DNA from: Paramarasmius palmivorus
Taxonomy: Eukaryota > Basidiomycota > Agaricomycetes > Agaricales > Marasmiaceae
Direction: 5' to 3'
Length of the DNA: 64,000 nt
NCBI GenBank assembly: GCA_037176845.1
Contig: JAYKXP010000015.1
Location: 558,001 to 622,000, forward strand
The position numbers were made by a program, and so were the translations under genes. Positions within the stretch are counted from its first letter, which is position 1, and each line of letters opens with the position of its first letter. Under the pieces are notes generated by a model. The model saw only the letters and a program-made list of their open reading frames with translations. It was not told the origin of the DNA and made no database searches. Of this stretch, positions 45,160-57,545 are shown one piece after another.

Positions 45160-47517
45160 TACCTGACCGGAATCTAGAGTTTCCAGAACGGGGAAGTACC
45201 AGGACACGCGGCAGAAGAACCAAGGCGTCGAAGCGAATAAAACGTTATGGTGCTCATCCCTGCGAAGTGCAGAAAGTAAAGAAGTCTTGTAAAGCGGTAA
45301 AACGGCGAACTGGCTCGAGGATTGACGATGCGTCAGTTATGAGCAATGAGGATCCAAGAGTGCCATCAATCCTGCACTGGGAAGCGTTGATTCTGGTTTC
45401 TGAGAGGAATACACGGCATAGAGTGCTAGCAATTGTCTGAAGCAAAGGGAAGAGCGCCGATTTATGCTAAATGATAAGTTGACAGCAGCGTCGACTAACG
45501 ATGAATCTACAAATCCAAACCACATGAAGGTGTTAGTAAAAGTACGCGCAATCGACTTGACATGGTACGTACCTGCTTGGCTACCGAAATACATCAATGG
45601 CCAGTGTAACATTTTCGAAACTCGATGCATGATGAATAAGTCAACTTGGCAGTCTGACAAAACCCCCCGCTCTACAGCCCTGGTACTAGTTGACAAGAAG
45701 CTGCCGGCAGTAGCCCTTGCACGCAGCATATGACCTCCAGAAGACCGTACCCAAATGGCTTGCAGCATATGGGAGGGGGAAAGAGAGCTGAAATGGAGCT
45801 AAGCATGCCAATGATGGTAAGGAAAGGTAAGGCAAAAGGAATATCAATCTGTTCGAACTCACGACTACGGGTTTCAACCCAAACCTCGGCTCTTTTGTTT
45901 CAACAGTACTATCTAATCCAGGCCCTTCTCCCCAAAACCCATCATGCCAAATCCGATCTGCCCATCTTCCACGCCGAACTTGCCTGCTGTGATTGTGAAT
46001 GGCTCGTCGATGTCGGAGGTCCAATATGGCTCTGAAGAACGTACTCAGTTACTGGTGATATTGTGACCGCGATGAAATGGACATACCCAGCTATCCAGTC
46101 GTGTCATCATAGACAGCGTCCCATTGACATGCTCAAGCTTGATGTGGCGAAGCCAAAGACTGTCCCACCGAGCATGGAAAGTTGGGATTTCTTTTTCAAC
46201 TCGGCGTCAGGTAGTTACACTCTTCATCCTCGCGTGGCCTTTCCAGTATACTTTGCCGAGATTCTCGAAGACTACAGGAGGAGGCGCTGGGTTCTCGGGT
46301 CAGGTTCTGATCTTAGATAGAAATTTTTGGTGTCTTTCGCGGACTCTGGCTCTTATTCTATACATCTCGGTGAGAAAGACGAGATAGAAAGTGAAGTAAT
46401 TTGCGTACTGCGAATCCCAATTGTTAGGCTCCGAACTGAGGGCTTTACCAACCATGCGCGGAAGTCTGAGGTTTTAGTGGGTCTCCGGCCATTTGAAGGG
46501 CGTGAAGGAGAGATGGAAGGGAAAATGGGTAGGTCACAGTAGTATACACGGAAATCCCCGAACATCCCTATAGAACGGAAGCGCCGGCGGCAATTCTGTC
46601 TTTCGCACCTACTACGACGAACAGTCACTACTCCGGCACTCACTATCATCTATCCAAGGCACTCGATGGAAGCAAAGCTGAAGATGCAAGAAAAATGTGC
46701 GTATACAGGATCCTGGAACAACACAGTTCGTTTTCAACGGTTCATGTCCTAGAGTTGCCAGTCCTTCCTTCCAACTACATCAACTCATAATATACGGCCA
46801 TAACCAAAGGATCTCTTCAAGTCTACCATTACTCTGAAGGGTTAATGTTTAAATGACAAGACAATTCTCGCCGAATTAAACCAGCTTGCCAGGTCGGCTG
46901 AACTTGTACGGAATACCGTCACTATTATCGTATCATCGGGTACAGCCTCAGTCCGCGAGAAGTCTGCAATGGATGTCTGGTGAATGTCGCATATCCTCCT
47001 CCTGTTCGAATTTCGTACGAGAAATAGGTTGCGCTGCAATGTGCCTATTGCATCCCGGAGACTGGTTGTCTTCCAAGTTTTTCCAGGACTCTCTCGATGG
47101 ACATACCCAAATTGGTTGAACTACGTACATCACTGTTAGGATCATGATCCTTTGCCGCTGTCACTGATATATCTGTGAGGTGCTGGATTTCGCTGGATGC
47201 CTTGTACGAAGAGGTGAGTTCCATGGTTCATGACTACGTTCTCATCGTTAATCTTCTCGATCTGCAGTTGCACTGATCAATTATAAAATCTTTGGAGATC
47301 TTTTGAAAGCCACTATTATACACATCGCAGCCCTAACTTGCAGATCTACATGTTTTGGCTGTGTTCCCACCGTAACCATCAATCAGCACAACAAGATCGC
47401 GCATCTTGATTTTACAGAGGTGTTTCACTTAAAACCTGGCAGCGTTTTAATGGATTTGCCCACGGCCTTGTCTACTTCCATCCATTCCATGTACAGTTGC
47501 GAATCAGCTCCGTAGCT
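45160..47517. other. No confident gene; one relic of the conserved non-coding block
   Basis: Near 46565-46625 the sequence AACGGAAGCGCCGGCGGCAA and CTACTACGACGA echoes the blocks at 18-35 kb. Open frames such as 46063-46320 show no known domain. Confidence 0.4.
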
Positions 47518-49944
47518 ATGGCACTTCGGACTGCAAAAAGACCAATTCGTCGGGCCATCCAACGTCACGAAAACGAAAGTAGGCACCGATTACTATAAAA
47601 TACAGCCATCATCTCACTTTGAATACAGATTCACCACGTTCAATTATGCCCGCAGCGTATCAGCGGCGACAAAGCTCAGACCCCCAGTCATCGCTTTCGT
47701 TAGACAGGAAAGTTATAACACAGGTTTCTCCGGAATCTTCAAACTCAGGTAAGATTACTTCGCGGCAATTACTATTTGGATCGGTCATACATGATACACC
47801 GTCAGGCTTCGCAACCTCGCTCGAATCCTCAAATAACTTCATCAACTTTTGCGCCACGAGCAACCTACCCTTGACAGATGGAAAGCAAATCAAAACAGGA
47901 TCCTGCAACCCGGCCCCCATGGGATCCATTCCTTCCATCGACAACATACCTTCCGTCAAGTTTCAATTCCCCACAAACGGAGTCATTCTCAAGGAGGGGA
48001 CTACTATCACCGTGACTGTCGCCATGAGAAATATACGGACTGGATCATTCGTCAATTCTGAGCAAAACTATCTAGGTGCACCCCAACAGTTATCCCCAGA
48101 GGGCGCGGTACTTGGTCATGGTAGCATTGTTATCGAGAAAATCAATTCTTTTGATCAGACTGCCCCTCTGGATCCAAACATCTTTTCTTTCTGTGTATCG
48201 TCACCGCAGCCGGACATTAATGGCGTGTGGACGGTCAATGTTGACAAGGGACTACCCGAGGGGTTCTATCGAATCTCGACGATAATATTGACCGCGAATC
48301 ACCAACCAATCGCGGTGTCGGTGTTACAACGCGGTGCGATAGATGATGTTGCATATGTGAGTGATGCCATTCCATTATCTTACAACTTTCGACAAGTTTC
48401 ATGGACACTGACTATTTCAGGCAGTTTACAGTAACATCCGACGGTCAACCTCCTGTCCGCACCCCTCTTAACGACTTTCGTCCACCTTACACAGGTGGGA
48501 GTGAGTCGATTAACACAACTGACCCAAACGCCGATCCGTCCAATCAAAACTCGACAACGTTGTTATCGTCAGTGATTGCGAAAGGGTTTGCAAAAAATGG
48601 CCAGGAGACATCTCAAACACCAAGTAAGTATCATGTCATGTATCGAAAGCCAATTCTGGTTGGTAATGGATGATTCTGCAGCCCAAGAACCCTCTTTAAC
48701 ATCTGTAAACAACTTTATCAATTACTGCCTCGAGGGACTTGCTACCAGGCCCATCACCAATGGCAAGCAGAGTAATAGATCGTCGTGCAGTCCTACGCCA
48801 ATCGGCATGGTGCCGCCAATTACTGTGATGCCTTCACACAAGTTTCAAGCCCCGAAAAATGGGGATACCATCCCAGCAAACACACCGTTTCTGGTCAGAC
48901 TGAATTATCGCAATATGAACCAGGCTATCGCGGACCAGGACTCTCGCTACCTCTCTGCACCCCAGCAAATCGATTCTACGGGAGCAATCCTAGGGTATTC
49001 GCGTATCGTTATAGAGGAACTGACAGCGATCAACCAGACAAGTGTCACCGACCCACGAAATATTGCTGTGTCTGCGGCATTGGCCCAAGTTGATGAAAAC
49101 GGGGCAATGATGACAAACATCACAAAAGGGCTGCCTGATGGATTCTATCGACTTTCGTCGATTGCACTCACCGCAAATCATTATCCTGTAACAATGCCTA
49201 TTTTACAGCATGGGGCAGTCAACGATGCGATATATGTCAGTCTCTGACGCTTCTTTGAATCTCGATTAAATTGATTTGTGCCATAGTTCACTGTGGGCAA
49301 TGGTGGAGATGGGTCCACAACGGCGAATACTATCCCTGCCGGGCCTGGAGAAACTGGGCGAGTAAATGTGAGTCACATTCCGCGTTCGTTCCTTTGGATG
49401 AGCCTCAACGTGAGTTATATTTTTGACAGCCAAATCCGGAACCTCAGAGGTGGGTTCGATGATATATCAACTCGGATGCATTCAATCTGAACAATTTTTG
49501 GTAAGGTCTGGCTCTAGCAACGTCGGCGCTGCGGTTGGCGGGGCACTGGGCGGCCTGGCCCTCATTGCACTCATTATCGCATTGCTGTTCTTCCATCGGC
49601 GGCGGAAAAGAAGAATGGCTAAAGTTTTCATACCCCCAGGGTATCCGGTACTACCGGGTAACTATCCTGTGCAAATCGAACAACCAAATACGCCGCCGCC
49701 ACTACAGCCAGGCGAAATTCGACCGTACTATATCGGTCCCGGTGAAGGACCATCCTTGGCTGGGAAACGCTCGGAAAAGCAGTCACATTCAACTCTGGAA
49801 TCATCGAATACCACGCCCGGGTCTTCTTCCGGTGAACCACAGACGCAGGTCAATGCAGGGCCCTCGTCGACTAACTTGCATCGAATGGAGACGGTCATGT
49901 CTCTGGCACCATCTTATCACACATTAGAAGACCGTCGACGGTAA
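47518..49944 (+). CDS. Two-module surface membrane protein (paralogue 2), complete model
   Basis: Eight exons are all in phase: 47518-47578, 47629-47748, 47806-48356, 48425-48623, 48682-49235, 49287-49367, 49430-49449, 49506-49944; 674 residues. Exon lengths 551 and 554 match paralogue 1. Module 1 has NNFINFCATS, TGSCNPAPMGSIPS, YLGAPQQLS, VLGHGSIVIEK, LPEGFYRIST; module 2 has NNFINYCLEG, SSCSPTPIGM, YLSAPQQID, ILGYSRIVIEE. The helix AAVGGALGGLALIALIIALL is followed by HRRRKRR, then PPPLQPGEIRPYYIGPGE and a Ser-rich tail ending SLAPSYHTLEDRRR. The proposed N terminus (MALRTAKRPIRRAIQRHENE) is basic and not a signal peptide, so the true first exon may lie elsewhere. Likely a surface or wall-associated protein; the tail tyrosines and prolines could bind cytoplasmic partners. 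It converges on a decayed member of the next family. Confidence 0.75.
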
Positions 49945-50199
49945 TCGTACTACTAATTGCTGTCAGGGATACATAGTTCAGGTTCCTAATAGAGCTTGCA
50001 TGGACTGGCAAATATATGTAGCTCATGCTTTGACTGGTGTCTTAATTACATGTTTTACATCCTAGTCGGATTCAGAATCCTTCAATGTCAAGAAAAAAAA
50101 TCCTTGCAGGACAAGCACTCTACGCTACTGTACGATCCTGATCACAAGTGGTATCATTCGCATTCTCTAACCGTAGCTCCGAATGGCGGGTATCAGGAT

Positions 50200-51399
50200 C
50201 GGTATTATTACCACCAGAAGCTCTGGTCCTGGTCAGTACGCACGACGCTGGCTCTTCTCCTGCTTCCACGTCCCGGTCCATCTTCTCGGTCTAGTCCTGC
50301 CATCCGAGAAAGAATGCCTGAACGATATACCCAAGAAACCCAATACCGAATATCCCGTACACAATCGCCGTGATATCTCAGCAGAGAATTTGATGACTTT
50401 CGCATTTGAAGCAGGAGCTGCCAGTACTCGTGGTGTAGCGGTCGAGTGATGCACATTTGCGAGAGCTGAGACTTGCCCTATCGTGATGTATAGGCGATCA
50501 ATCACCACCCAAGGACGACTCAGAGCTGAGTCAGCAGCCTGTGTCGGAACACTAGTCTCGTTGATGTTGGTGATGTTACGGTTGAAGCTCACGACGAGTT
50601 CGTGAATGCCAGTTTCGAGAGGAGGCGTAATGAAATGCAAGCCCGATACATTTGTGTCCAGGTTCCACACCTGAATGTTCTCGTAGGTTCGGTTACCACT
50701 ATTCGACCTTTCGCTTGAAGAGATGCATATCCGAGTAGACAGTGTTGTTATCGATGCAGTATTCGAGTCCCGCCCACTGATTCAGATTGGTAAACCCAAT
50801 GAGAACTGCAGATGACCCTAATAGCGAATTAGCCGTTGCGTTGAAACACTAGCCGTAGGGAAACATACCATTGAACATAAACGACAGACTAGCACTATCC
50901 TGAGCAGTACCATAACCCAGACCTTAGGCTACCCATGTTCGCGTACCGGATACTATTCAAATCACCGGCATCTATCCTAAAACCTGTTCCTCCTCGTTCA
51001 CATCCTCCAGTTCCAGAGCCGAAGCCGAGAGATCAGGTGTATACTCGACGCAGTATACCAGAGACTTCTATGGCTATATAGACATTGTTGTTCCGTCAAC
51101 TTCACATGTTCATGTTGTTGGGACAGTGGTGTGGACGTTCGGAAATCATTAATCCCTCGGACTAGAACGTATTCCCCTGCAGAAATTCGGTTATCAAAGG
51201 GGCTTTGAAAAGAATTAAGCACGCACCTCGAGAAGTGAAGGAGAAGCCTGCTCCGTTCTGTTTCGTTCCATGAGTACGGTTGTATGGGCATGCCTTCAGC
51301 CTGAGTAGAACCACTGACGTCCAACGTCCATGGTCCCCAGTAAACAATCCTGGGATCAGCGTCGTTTATAGCCACTCTTCGAGGGTACTCAGACTGCAT
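50200..51399 (-). pseudogene. T-family membrane protein, copy T1, decayed
   Basis: The start MQSEYPRRVAINDADPRIVY matches the conserved MQSDxxYPRR start of the family. Later pieces are SAVLIGFTNLNQWAGLEYCI, then in another frame NIQVWNLDTNVSGLHFITPP and LETGIHELVVSFN. The membrane helix is readable only after a further shift (ITAIVYGIFGIGFLGYIVQA). Much of the middle module is missing. Several shifts and stops make this a pseudogene. Confidence 0.7.
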
Positions 51400-51859
51400 A
51401 ATCCAACCAAGATGCGGACACATGAGTTGGTGAAGCTTGAGTTTTTGAATGTTCCACATCCTAGCTCTCAAATTGCTGTTTCTGTGCGAAAGGATGCAGA
51501 TGCAGATAACTGAAATAGACAATTACCACTGCAGGGGGTTGCAGTTGTCTCGAGAGCAACAGGAGAGGATAAAGATGATCATGTTCGCGAGAAGAGATGC
51601 AGTTCTCTTCGGGCCGGGACGGACTTCCATATAGGGCAATTTTGCGAGCAATCGGCCGGCAAACTACTTCGCGAAAGGCTGGCCCTATGGGAAAACTGTC
51701 TCATTAATGTACCTAGAGGAGAGTTTATCACTAGAGCAAGCTTGTTCTATTGTCCTACTATTGTTACCACAGGCTTCATCGAGACTGTCGACGGATACGC
51801 GAACGAGTCTGAGGGATTCCCAGGCAGCTTCTTCCTCCACTTACCTCACTCGGTCCCAC

Positions 51860-52050
51860 CATACGAAGGAATCTAAGATTGTTACCGCAAATGGCTGCTA
51901 CAATAGGGCTATTGCTGTTCGTTTCAGGCTATTGAGATGTATACAGAGTTGAAGGCAGGACTATTACTGGCTCAGAACCTGATTCTGAGGTGGCAAGGCG
52001 TTCGTCGCTGAGATCGGGGAGTCAAATCAGGATGCGGTGAGTATGCACTT
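51860..52050 (+). repeat. Inverted copy of the 5' flank of T-family genes
   Basis: TCGTTTCAGGCTATTGAGAT and ACAGAGTTGAAGG here are the reverse complement of the sequence upstream of T2 and T4/T5 (about 55200-55240 and 60370-60410). No gene is attached. Confidence 0.55.
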
Positions 52051-52620
52051 TAAGGTTCATCACAGTACCTGAGAATACTTACCGCTCCGTCATGATAACA
52101 GGTTCTGATTGCTCGAACGAAGCGTGCTCTACAGCCGCACAGAACGGTGCTGGACAAACAAGCTTTGATCAGTATCTGCCCCGACCGGAAATCGTCCAGT
52201 TTCGTTCTACGCTCATCACCACATCCTTCTCGGATCCTCTCAGGAACTAGCCCTGTGACGGCTTTTCATAGGAGCTTGTCAATCACCTCAACAGTTCTCG
52301 CGCTTCATCCCATCACTACGTACCGCCATACACTCTGTGATCCAGATGTCGCTGTAGCAAACTCTCCACTCACAGCCGCATTCCGAACATAACAACACTT
52401 CCCCACTCCCGGTCCCACTGAATCCCAAACGCAGTCAGACCTGAATAGTCACGAAGTATGGCGGCCGATGATCCCAGGATTTCGTGCGAATGTGAGCTGC
52501 AAACATTGGATGTTGGAAATTTTGGCAATTTTGGGAGGTTGGCTGGCGCTTTATAGCGAGTATAACGGTATGAACGAGTTTCTCCTTTACTTTTGAACGC
52601 AAGCACTCATTTCGTTTACG

Positions 52621-52760
52621 AGTAGGAAAATTGGGCGGTCTAGCCCTCACTGCGCTCATTATCGCGGTAGCACTAGTGTTCTTCTGTCGGCGGAAAAGGA
52701 TCTGAAGCATTCGTACCCCTAGGGTAACTATCCTATACACATTCAACTCAATGTATCCGA
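52621..52760 (+). pseudogene. Relic of the membrane exon of paralogue 2
   Basis: Reads GKLGGLALTALIIAVALVFF, CRRKRI and a stop, then bases matching the PGYPVLPGNYPVQIE region. It is a copy of 49530-49680. Confidence 0.7.
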
Positions 52761-52829
52761 ATCCACTACCAATGATAGAATGCTTCCTTACAAGCACCCT
52801 ACGTTACTGTATGAGTCGGATCATTTGCA

Positions 52830-53050
52830 TTCTCTGACCGTGGCTCCGGTATTGTTATCACCACCAGCTCTGGTGCTGGCCAACGTCCACGGAGCCAGCT
52901 CCTCTCCTACTTCCACATCCCGACCCTGATCTACCTTCTGCTCTTTCTGGTCCTGCCATCCGAGAAAAAAGCCTAAACAAAAGCAACACGGTTCCTGTCA
53001 GCCCGCCCACAATCTCCGTGATATTCTCAGCAGAGAATATGGTAACTTCC
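52830..53050 (-). pseudogene. Relic of a T-family 3' end
   Basis: The minus strand reads FSAENITEIVGGLTGTVLLL and then, shifted, FFLGWQDQKEQK, matching the membrane part of T1. With 52621-52760 it repeats the convergent arrangement at 49.5-50.4 kb. Confidence 0.65.
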
Positions 53051-53186
53051 GCTACTTATTTACACAACCTCTCCAAATTCGCACACCGATGTTTACCAGC
53101 TAATAATATCGTTCGAATCGGTTGGCATAGACAGTAAACATAATTTACATATACAGAACTACGCAGGAACTATAGAATGGTAAACA

Positions 53187-54693
53187 TCATTGCTCGGTAT
53201 AGTTAGGAGGAACATCAACCACTTGACGTTGCTGGGGATACCTAATACCACTGTCCTGATGCTGCCTCTCCGTCACCTCGGGTGCAACTACATGTCGTTG
53301 CGCATTCTTCATGCCGACAAGGTTCTGGCTTGGAGTGGTATTGGTAGGTGCCGAACCACGGGAAGGTCCAACATGCACATCGTATGGGTTGTACTCCGAT
53401 TCCGGACGCACAATGGTCGGTGGAAACAACCCTAACGAAGTGTCATCTTGCCTGAAGTGCGATGATACGGAAGCCTGCCCGTCTTGCTTGGCCTTTCGCC
53501 ACCTGAAGAAAAGAACAGATATCAAGATAACGAGTACGAGGACGCCTCCTATGACGCCTCCAACAATTGCACCCGTGGGTGACTTGGCGGACCTTTCAGA
53601 AGGGTTCGGGTCGGAGCTCTGAGTCGGCATTATGCCCATCGTCGTTTCAGAGGAATTTAGCTGCGCGTTTCCCCTACAGTAACATGGAAATGATCAACGA
53701 TGAGCCATTGGAGGGGGGCGCTTCCATTTCGGACGCCAGTGAATGTAACCACCATTTCGTGAAGGCCAGGTTCAAGGCTGGGGGTAGAAAAGTACAGCAC
53801 ATTCAAGAAATCACTGCGTCTACCACTCCTCGGATCCCGCTTGCTCCCTTCCACACTGAATATCTTGTCGCCAGAATTATCAATGTAATAGCGTCCACTA
53901 GAACCCTGCCAATCCTCTTCTGATCCCTCATTGAAGCCGTACAGTGACGCCGCAGTACCTATGACATATACGCATAGAAATAGTCAGTACCTGCACTGTC
54001 AAGGTACAACTGAGGCCATACCATTGAATTGGAATGAAAAACTCGAACCAATCTCAAAGGTCCCGTTGCCCCATAGATCCACAGCATTCCATGCACCCGT
54101 AGTATTATCGTAGCGGATGCTCGAGTCACTGGCGTCTATCTTGAGGAGCGTATTGTCGAGATTGGCATTTGGAAGTGGCGTATATTCTATCCGATCCACC
54201 CAAAACGTCTGAGCGTTAGGATCATCGATAACCACATTAACAGTAACGGTGTGTGGATCATGGGAAAGGCGGCCTTGCTCGCACAAGACCATGTCGGTGA
54301 TGGCATTATAGTCGGACCAGTAAGATATGACTGGCATTGCGCCACCATCCACTTGACATGTCCACTTAGCGAGTGTGGTGATGTTGTCGTCTATGGCTTT
54401 TCCCATGGGATTGTTGAAACGATTGTCCTTGATGCCACGAACCTGGACAAACTCGCCTAAATAAACTCAGTATTATCTACTTTCAGACAATGTGAGTGCC
54501 TACCTTCAAAAGTAAAGGAGAAACTGGCTCCGTTTTGGCTCGTTCCATGGGAGGTATGATTATACGGAGCTCCCCAAACTCCAAGGTTGTCGAAGCTCCC
54601 AACATCTAGCGTCCATGGACCACCATTGTACGAAATCCTAGGATCGGTGTCGTCGACCACAATCCTTCGTGGATAATCCAGGTCTGACTGCAT
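53187..54693 (-). pseudogene. T-family membrane protein, copy T2, one frameshift
   Basis: Exons 54693-54504, 54456-54022 and 53958 onward have the same lengths (190 and 435) as the intact copy T4. The protein starts [20 protein letters not shown], shows [63 protein letters not shown] and [14 protein letters not shown]. At about 53670 one base is missing relative to T4 (GTTT-CCCCTACAG against GTTCTCCCCTGTAG), so the frame stops at 53657. The next frame carries [10 protein letters not shown], the helix GAIVGGVIGGVLVLVILISV and a tail ending VVDVPPNYTEQ. Either the gene has just died or there is a sequencing error. Confidence 0.8.
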
Positions 54694-55559
54694 CTGTAAT
54701 TCGGCGCAGTCGAGACTCGTGAGGAATTGTTGGTAGGCTGGATAAGGGGGGAAACGCGGCTGTAAAACGCAATTTTGTTGCAGTCTGAGTATATGAAGGA
54801 TCACAGAGTGCCGTACAGCATCATGAGATGAAGAACACCCATAAGCACGGGAACTGTTGAGGATTTCCTTGGTCCTATGTTCCCAGCCCCGCCAAATATA
54901 GTTTGTCGCATGTTTTGAGATCGAAAAGCTGCCGCAAGGCATTGCGCTTTAGTTTCCGAGAGGATCCGAGAAAGATGCGGTGATGAGCATAGAACGAAAC
55001 CGAACGATTTCTGGTTGGGGCCCTAGTAGTGCATGCATCTTTGGAACAACATGTCAGCGTGATGGAGTGGTAAGGATCCTCAGAGTGCTCTCAGAGTCGT
55101 AAATATTGAAATGAAAACTCACCGCATCCTAATTTGACACCAGCTCGAATGCCTTACTATCTCAATCCGTATCAGTAGCTTGAAAAGTCCTCGTGTTCCT
55201 CCCTTCAACTCTGTGTACATCGCAGAAGCCTGAAACGAATAGCAATCACCCTATTTGTAGAGTCAAGCTGAGGGAGCGATTGTAATTTCCTTTGAATGAT
55301 GGAACCGCGTGGGGAGGAAGCCGCCTGGGAACTACGGCGAATCTGTTGGTGGTGGTTGGGAGAAAAAGCGAACGAAAAATAGGCGCCCGACAAAGGGCAG
55401 CATCTTCTTTCCTCGGCCCATCAAAGACTTTGCTCCAAAAGCTGTATACAGTATTCTGCATCGATTTTTTCAAGAAAAATGGGGACTAACTCATAATCGG
55501 TACATATACTCTATAGGTTCCAAACATAATTGACAAGCAAATACTACTGTTCGGTGCTG
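54694..55559. other. 5' flank of T2, no separate gene
   Basis: Contains the family's shared upstream sequence (CTTCAACTCTGTGTACATCG, CAGAAGCCTGAAACGAA) also found before T5 and inverted at 51.9 kb. Confidence 0.5.
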
Positions 55560-56098
55560 TTCGGTGTAATCGGGAGGTACATGCGGCTATCCATCACTTG
55601 TTGGTTCCACTATCTTGCGAACGTTGTTCCACAACTTCCGGTCCATGTCGCAAAGCTGCCTCCCTCTCTGCAAGCTTGGTGCCTGCTGGTCGATGTGATA
55701 TAGTTACACGACCCTTCCAAATTCGTGCTTGCAACGCCTGCTGGAAGTGCAGCATTTTGTAACAGGGTCCAATGGGTCAATGATAAAACGTTCCTTCCTG
55801 GCTTTTCGCCGTCTAAGGAAGAAGAAAGCGGACAAGGCTAGAAGCGCAAGACCCGCGATGCCGCCGAATATACCTCCTACGATTGCTCCTATGGGCACTT
55901 TCTTGGGTGAAGAGCCGATTCCATTCGATGTTTGGCTGGGCAGCGTGTTGGAGTCGTGACAGACGAATTCAGCTTGGTGCTGACGTATTAAGGTACGAGT
56001 GATTGAGTCTGCCTAGGGGAGACTAAGTGACGTATAGGTAATCTATAGTCAATCATTCAGGGGGTCGCCTCCGGTTTGCTGGGGAGTACTTACCGGTA

Positions 56099-57545
56099 CT
56101 CGGGAAGTGCCGCCTACGGCGGCTGCACACCTTGCTTGTCTGATTGAACTGACTTGGGACTGTTGAATGCAACGAGACATTATAGAAAACGAGTGGATAT
56201 GTTAATGTACTATGTACGGGTGTTGTATAGTGCACTGACTAAGACGGAGTAGTATGTAAAGCAATAGTAAATGAAAACGTTCTTGGCCGAAATGTCCAAG
56301 AATATCGAATTGTAAAGGGCGCAACCAAAAGCGGGCTCAGTTTTGGAGGTATCAATGTTATCCTGTGTGGAGACTTTCATCAGTTTCCACCTGTTGCCTT
56401 GGGATCGCAGGATGCATGGTATACACTCACCAACAATCTATGAGCAGTTCAAGACTGTGGTTATTCTGAAGGAGCAGATGAATTGCGTGGACGCGGAGTG
56501 GAAGGAGATGTTGCCGAGGATGAGGCCTTGAGGTACAGTCGACTGGTGTCAAAGGATAAGGAAACTCTGAGGAGGTTAGTTGTCACTCATCCCGAATGTG
56601 CACCGACCAACTTCAAATTGCGAAGCAGCAACCGAACATCAAGTGGACGAAGCAGAATACCAAACAAGATCTGCCGGAAAATAAGTCAATTGCAGTAGGA
56701 GCACAAGTTATGGTGATCCAAAATATCGAGACTGACCTAGACCTGGCAAATGGTGCACGCAGCACTAATGTAGACATCGTGCTGCATCCAGAGGAGCCAC
56801 CTATCCCTCCCGAGCAAAATGTTGTCCATCTTCAGCGATTACCATTGTACATCCTGGTTAAGTTGGAACGAACACATTTTGAAACTTTTGATGGCTTGAA
56901 GGAAGGTGCCATACCTATCCAGCCCCGTCAGCAGACTATGCAAATTTCCGTTCAGCAGCGAAGGGGCCTGCAATTCATCGGCCAGTGAAGCGGCTACAGT
57001 TCCCCCTGACACTGGCCTATGCGTTCACAGACTATCGCCCACAGGGCCAAATTATTGTTCCTGTGATTGTTGATATCACTACAACGCCCGGGGGTAGTTG
57101 GAATCTCTTCAATATCTGCGTGGCTTTGTCGCGTAGTGCGGGAAGACATTCAATACGGTTGTTGCGAGATTTGATTCGAAAATATCTCTTCAAGGGCGTT
57201 CTACAGACCTTCTTATGGAGGACGATTGGTTGGAGAAGCTGAACATGGAAACGATGGACGAAATAAGGAAGAACATGTATATTGCACAGATTCGGATAGA
57301 CAAGCTAATCTAGTTAAAATTAGTAGATTTTCAAAGCCAAAGATATAATACACACCTATTAATGTGTCCTTCAAGCCCCCACTTAGTTCTTCACTACATT
57401 ACTTGAAGAGAAACAACGGACGCACGGCGCAAGGTGCACGGGGTGTAGCGCGGGTGGTACACGTGGTATTGTTTGTACTTATGTACAAAAAAGGCTACTT
57501 TTCCACGGAATTATCACATTCGAAGGACCTTGACAAGCAAGGTGA
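56099..57545 (-). mobile_element. Non-autonomous Helitron-like insertion in T3
   Basis: Comparison with T5 defines the ends. On the minus strand the insert starts A|TCACCTTGCTTG (57545) and ends, 10 nt after a hairpin GCCGCC-GTA-GGCGGC (56123-56109), with CCCGAG|T (56099). TC start, terminal hairpin and insertion between A and T fit a Helitron; the end CGAG departs from the usual CTRR. Inside is a helicase scrap on the plus strand, antisense to the element. Confidence 0.65.
56340..57310 (+). pseudogene. PIF1-like helicase C-terminal fragment
   Basis: Pieces read SPTIYEQFKTVVILKEQMNC, LPLYILVKLERTHFETFDGL, GAIPIQPRQQT, then after a frameshift RLQFPLTLAYAFTDYRPQGQ and VDITTTPGGSWNLFNICVAL SRS. 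These match the C-terminal half of the large helicase family of Agaricomycete genomes. The fragment differs from the RepHel at 8629, lacks Walker A and has stops near 56530. It was probably captured by the surrounding insertion. Confidence 0.75.

Noticed and set aside
36870..49944. Annotating the two-module proteins as ribosomal protein S17
   Set aside because: That label, as I recall it from databases, is an error; the proteins have membrane helices and no ribosomal features.
43215..49944. A secondary-metabolite gene cluster around the P450
   Set aside because: No synthase, transporter or tailoring enzyme lies nearby.
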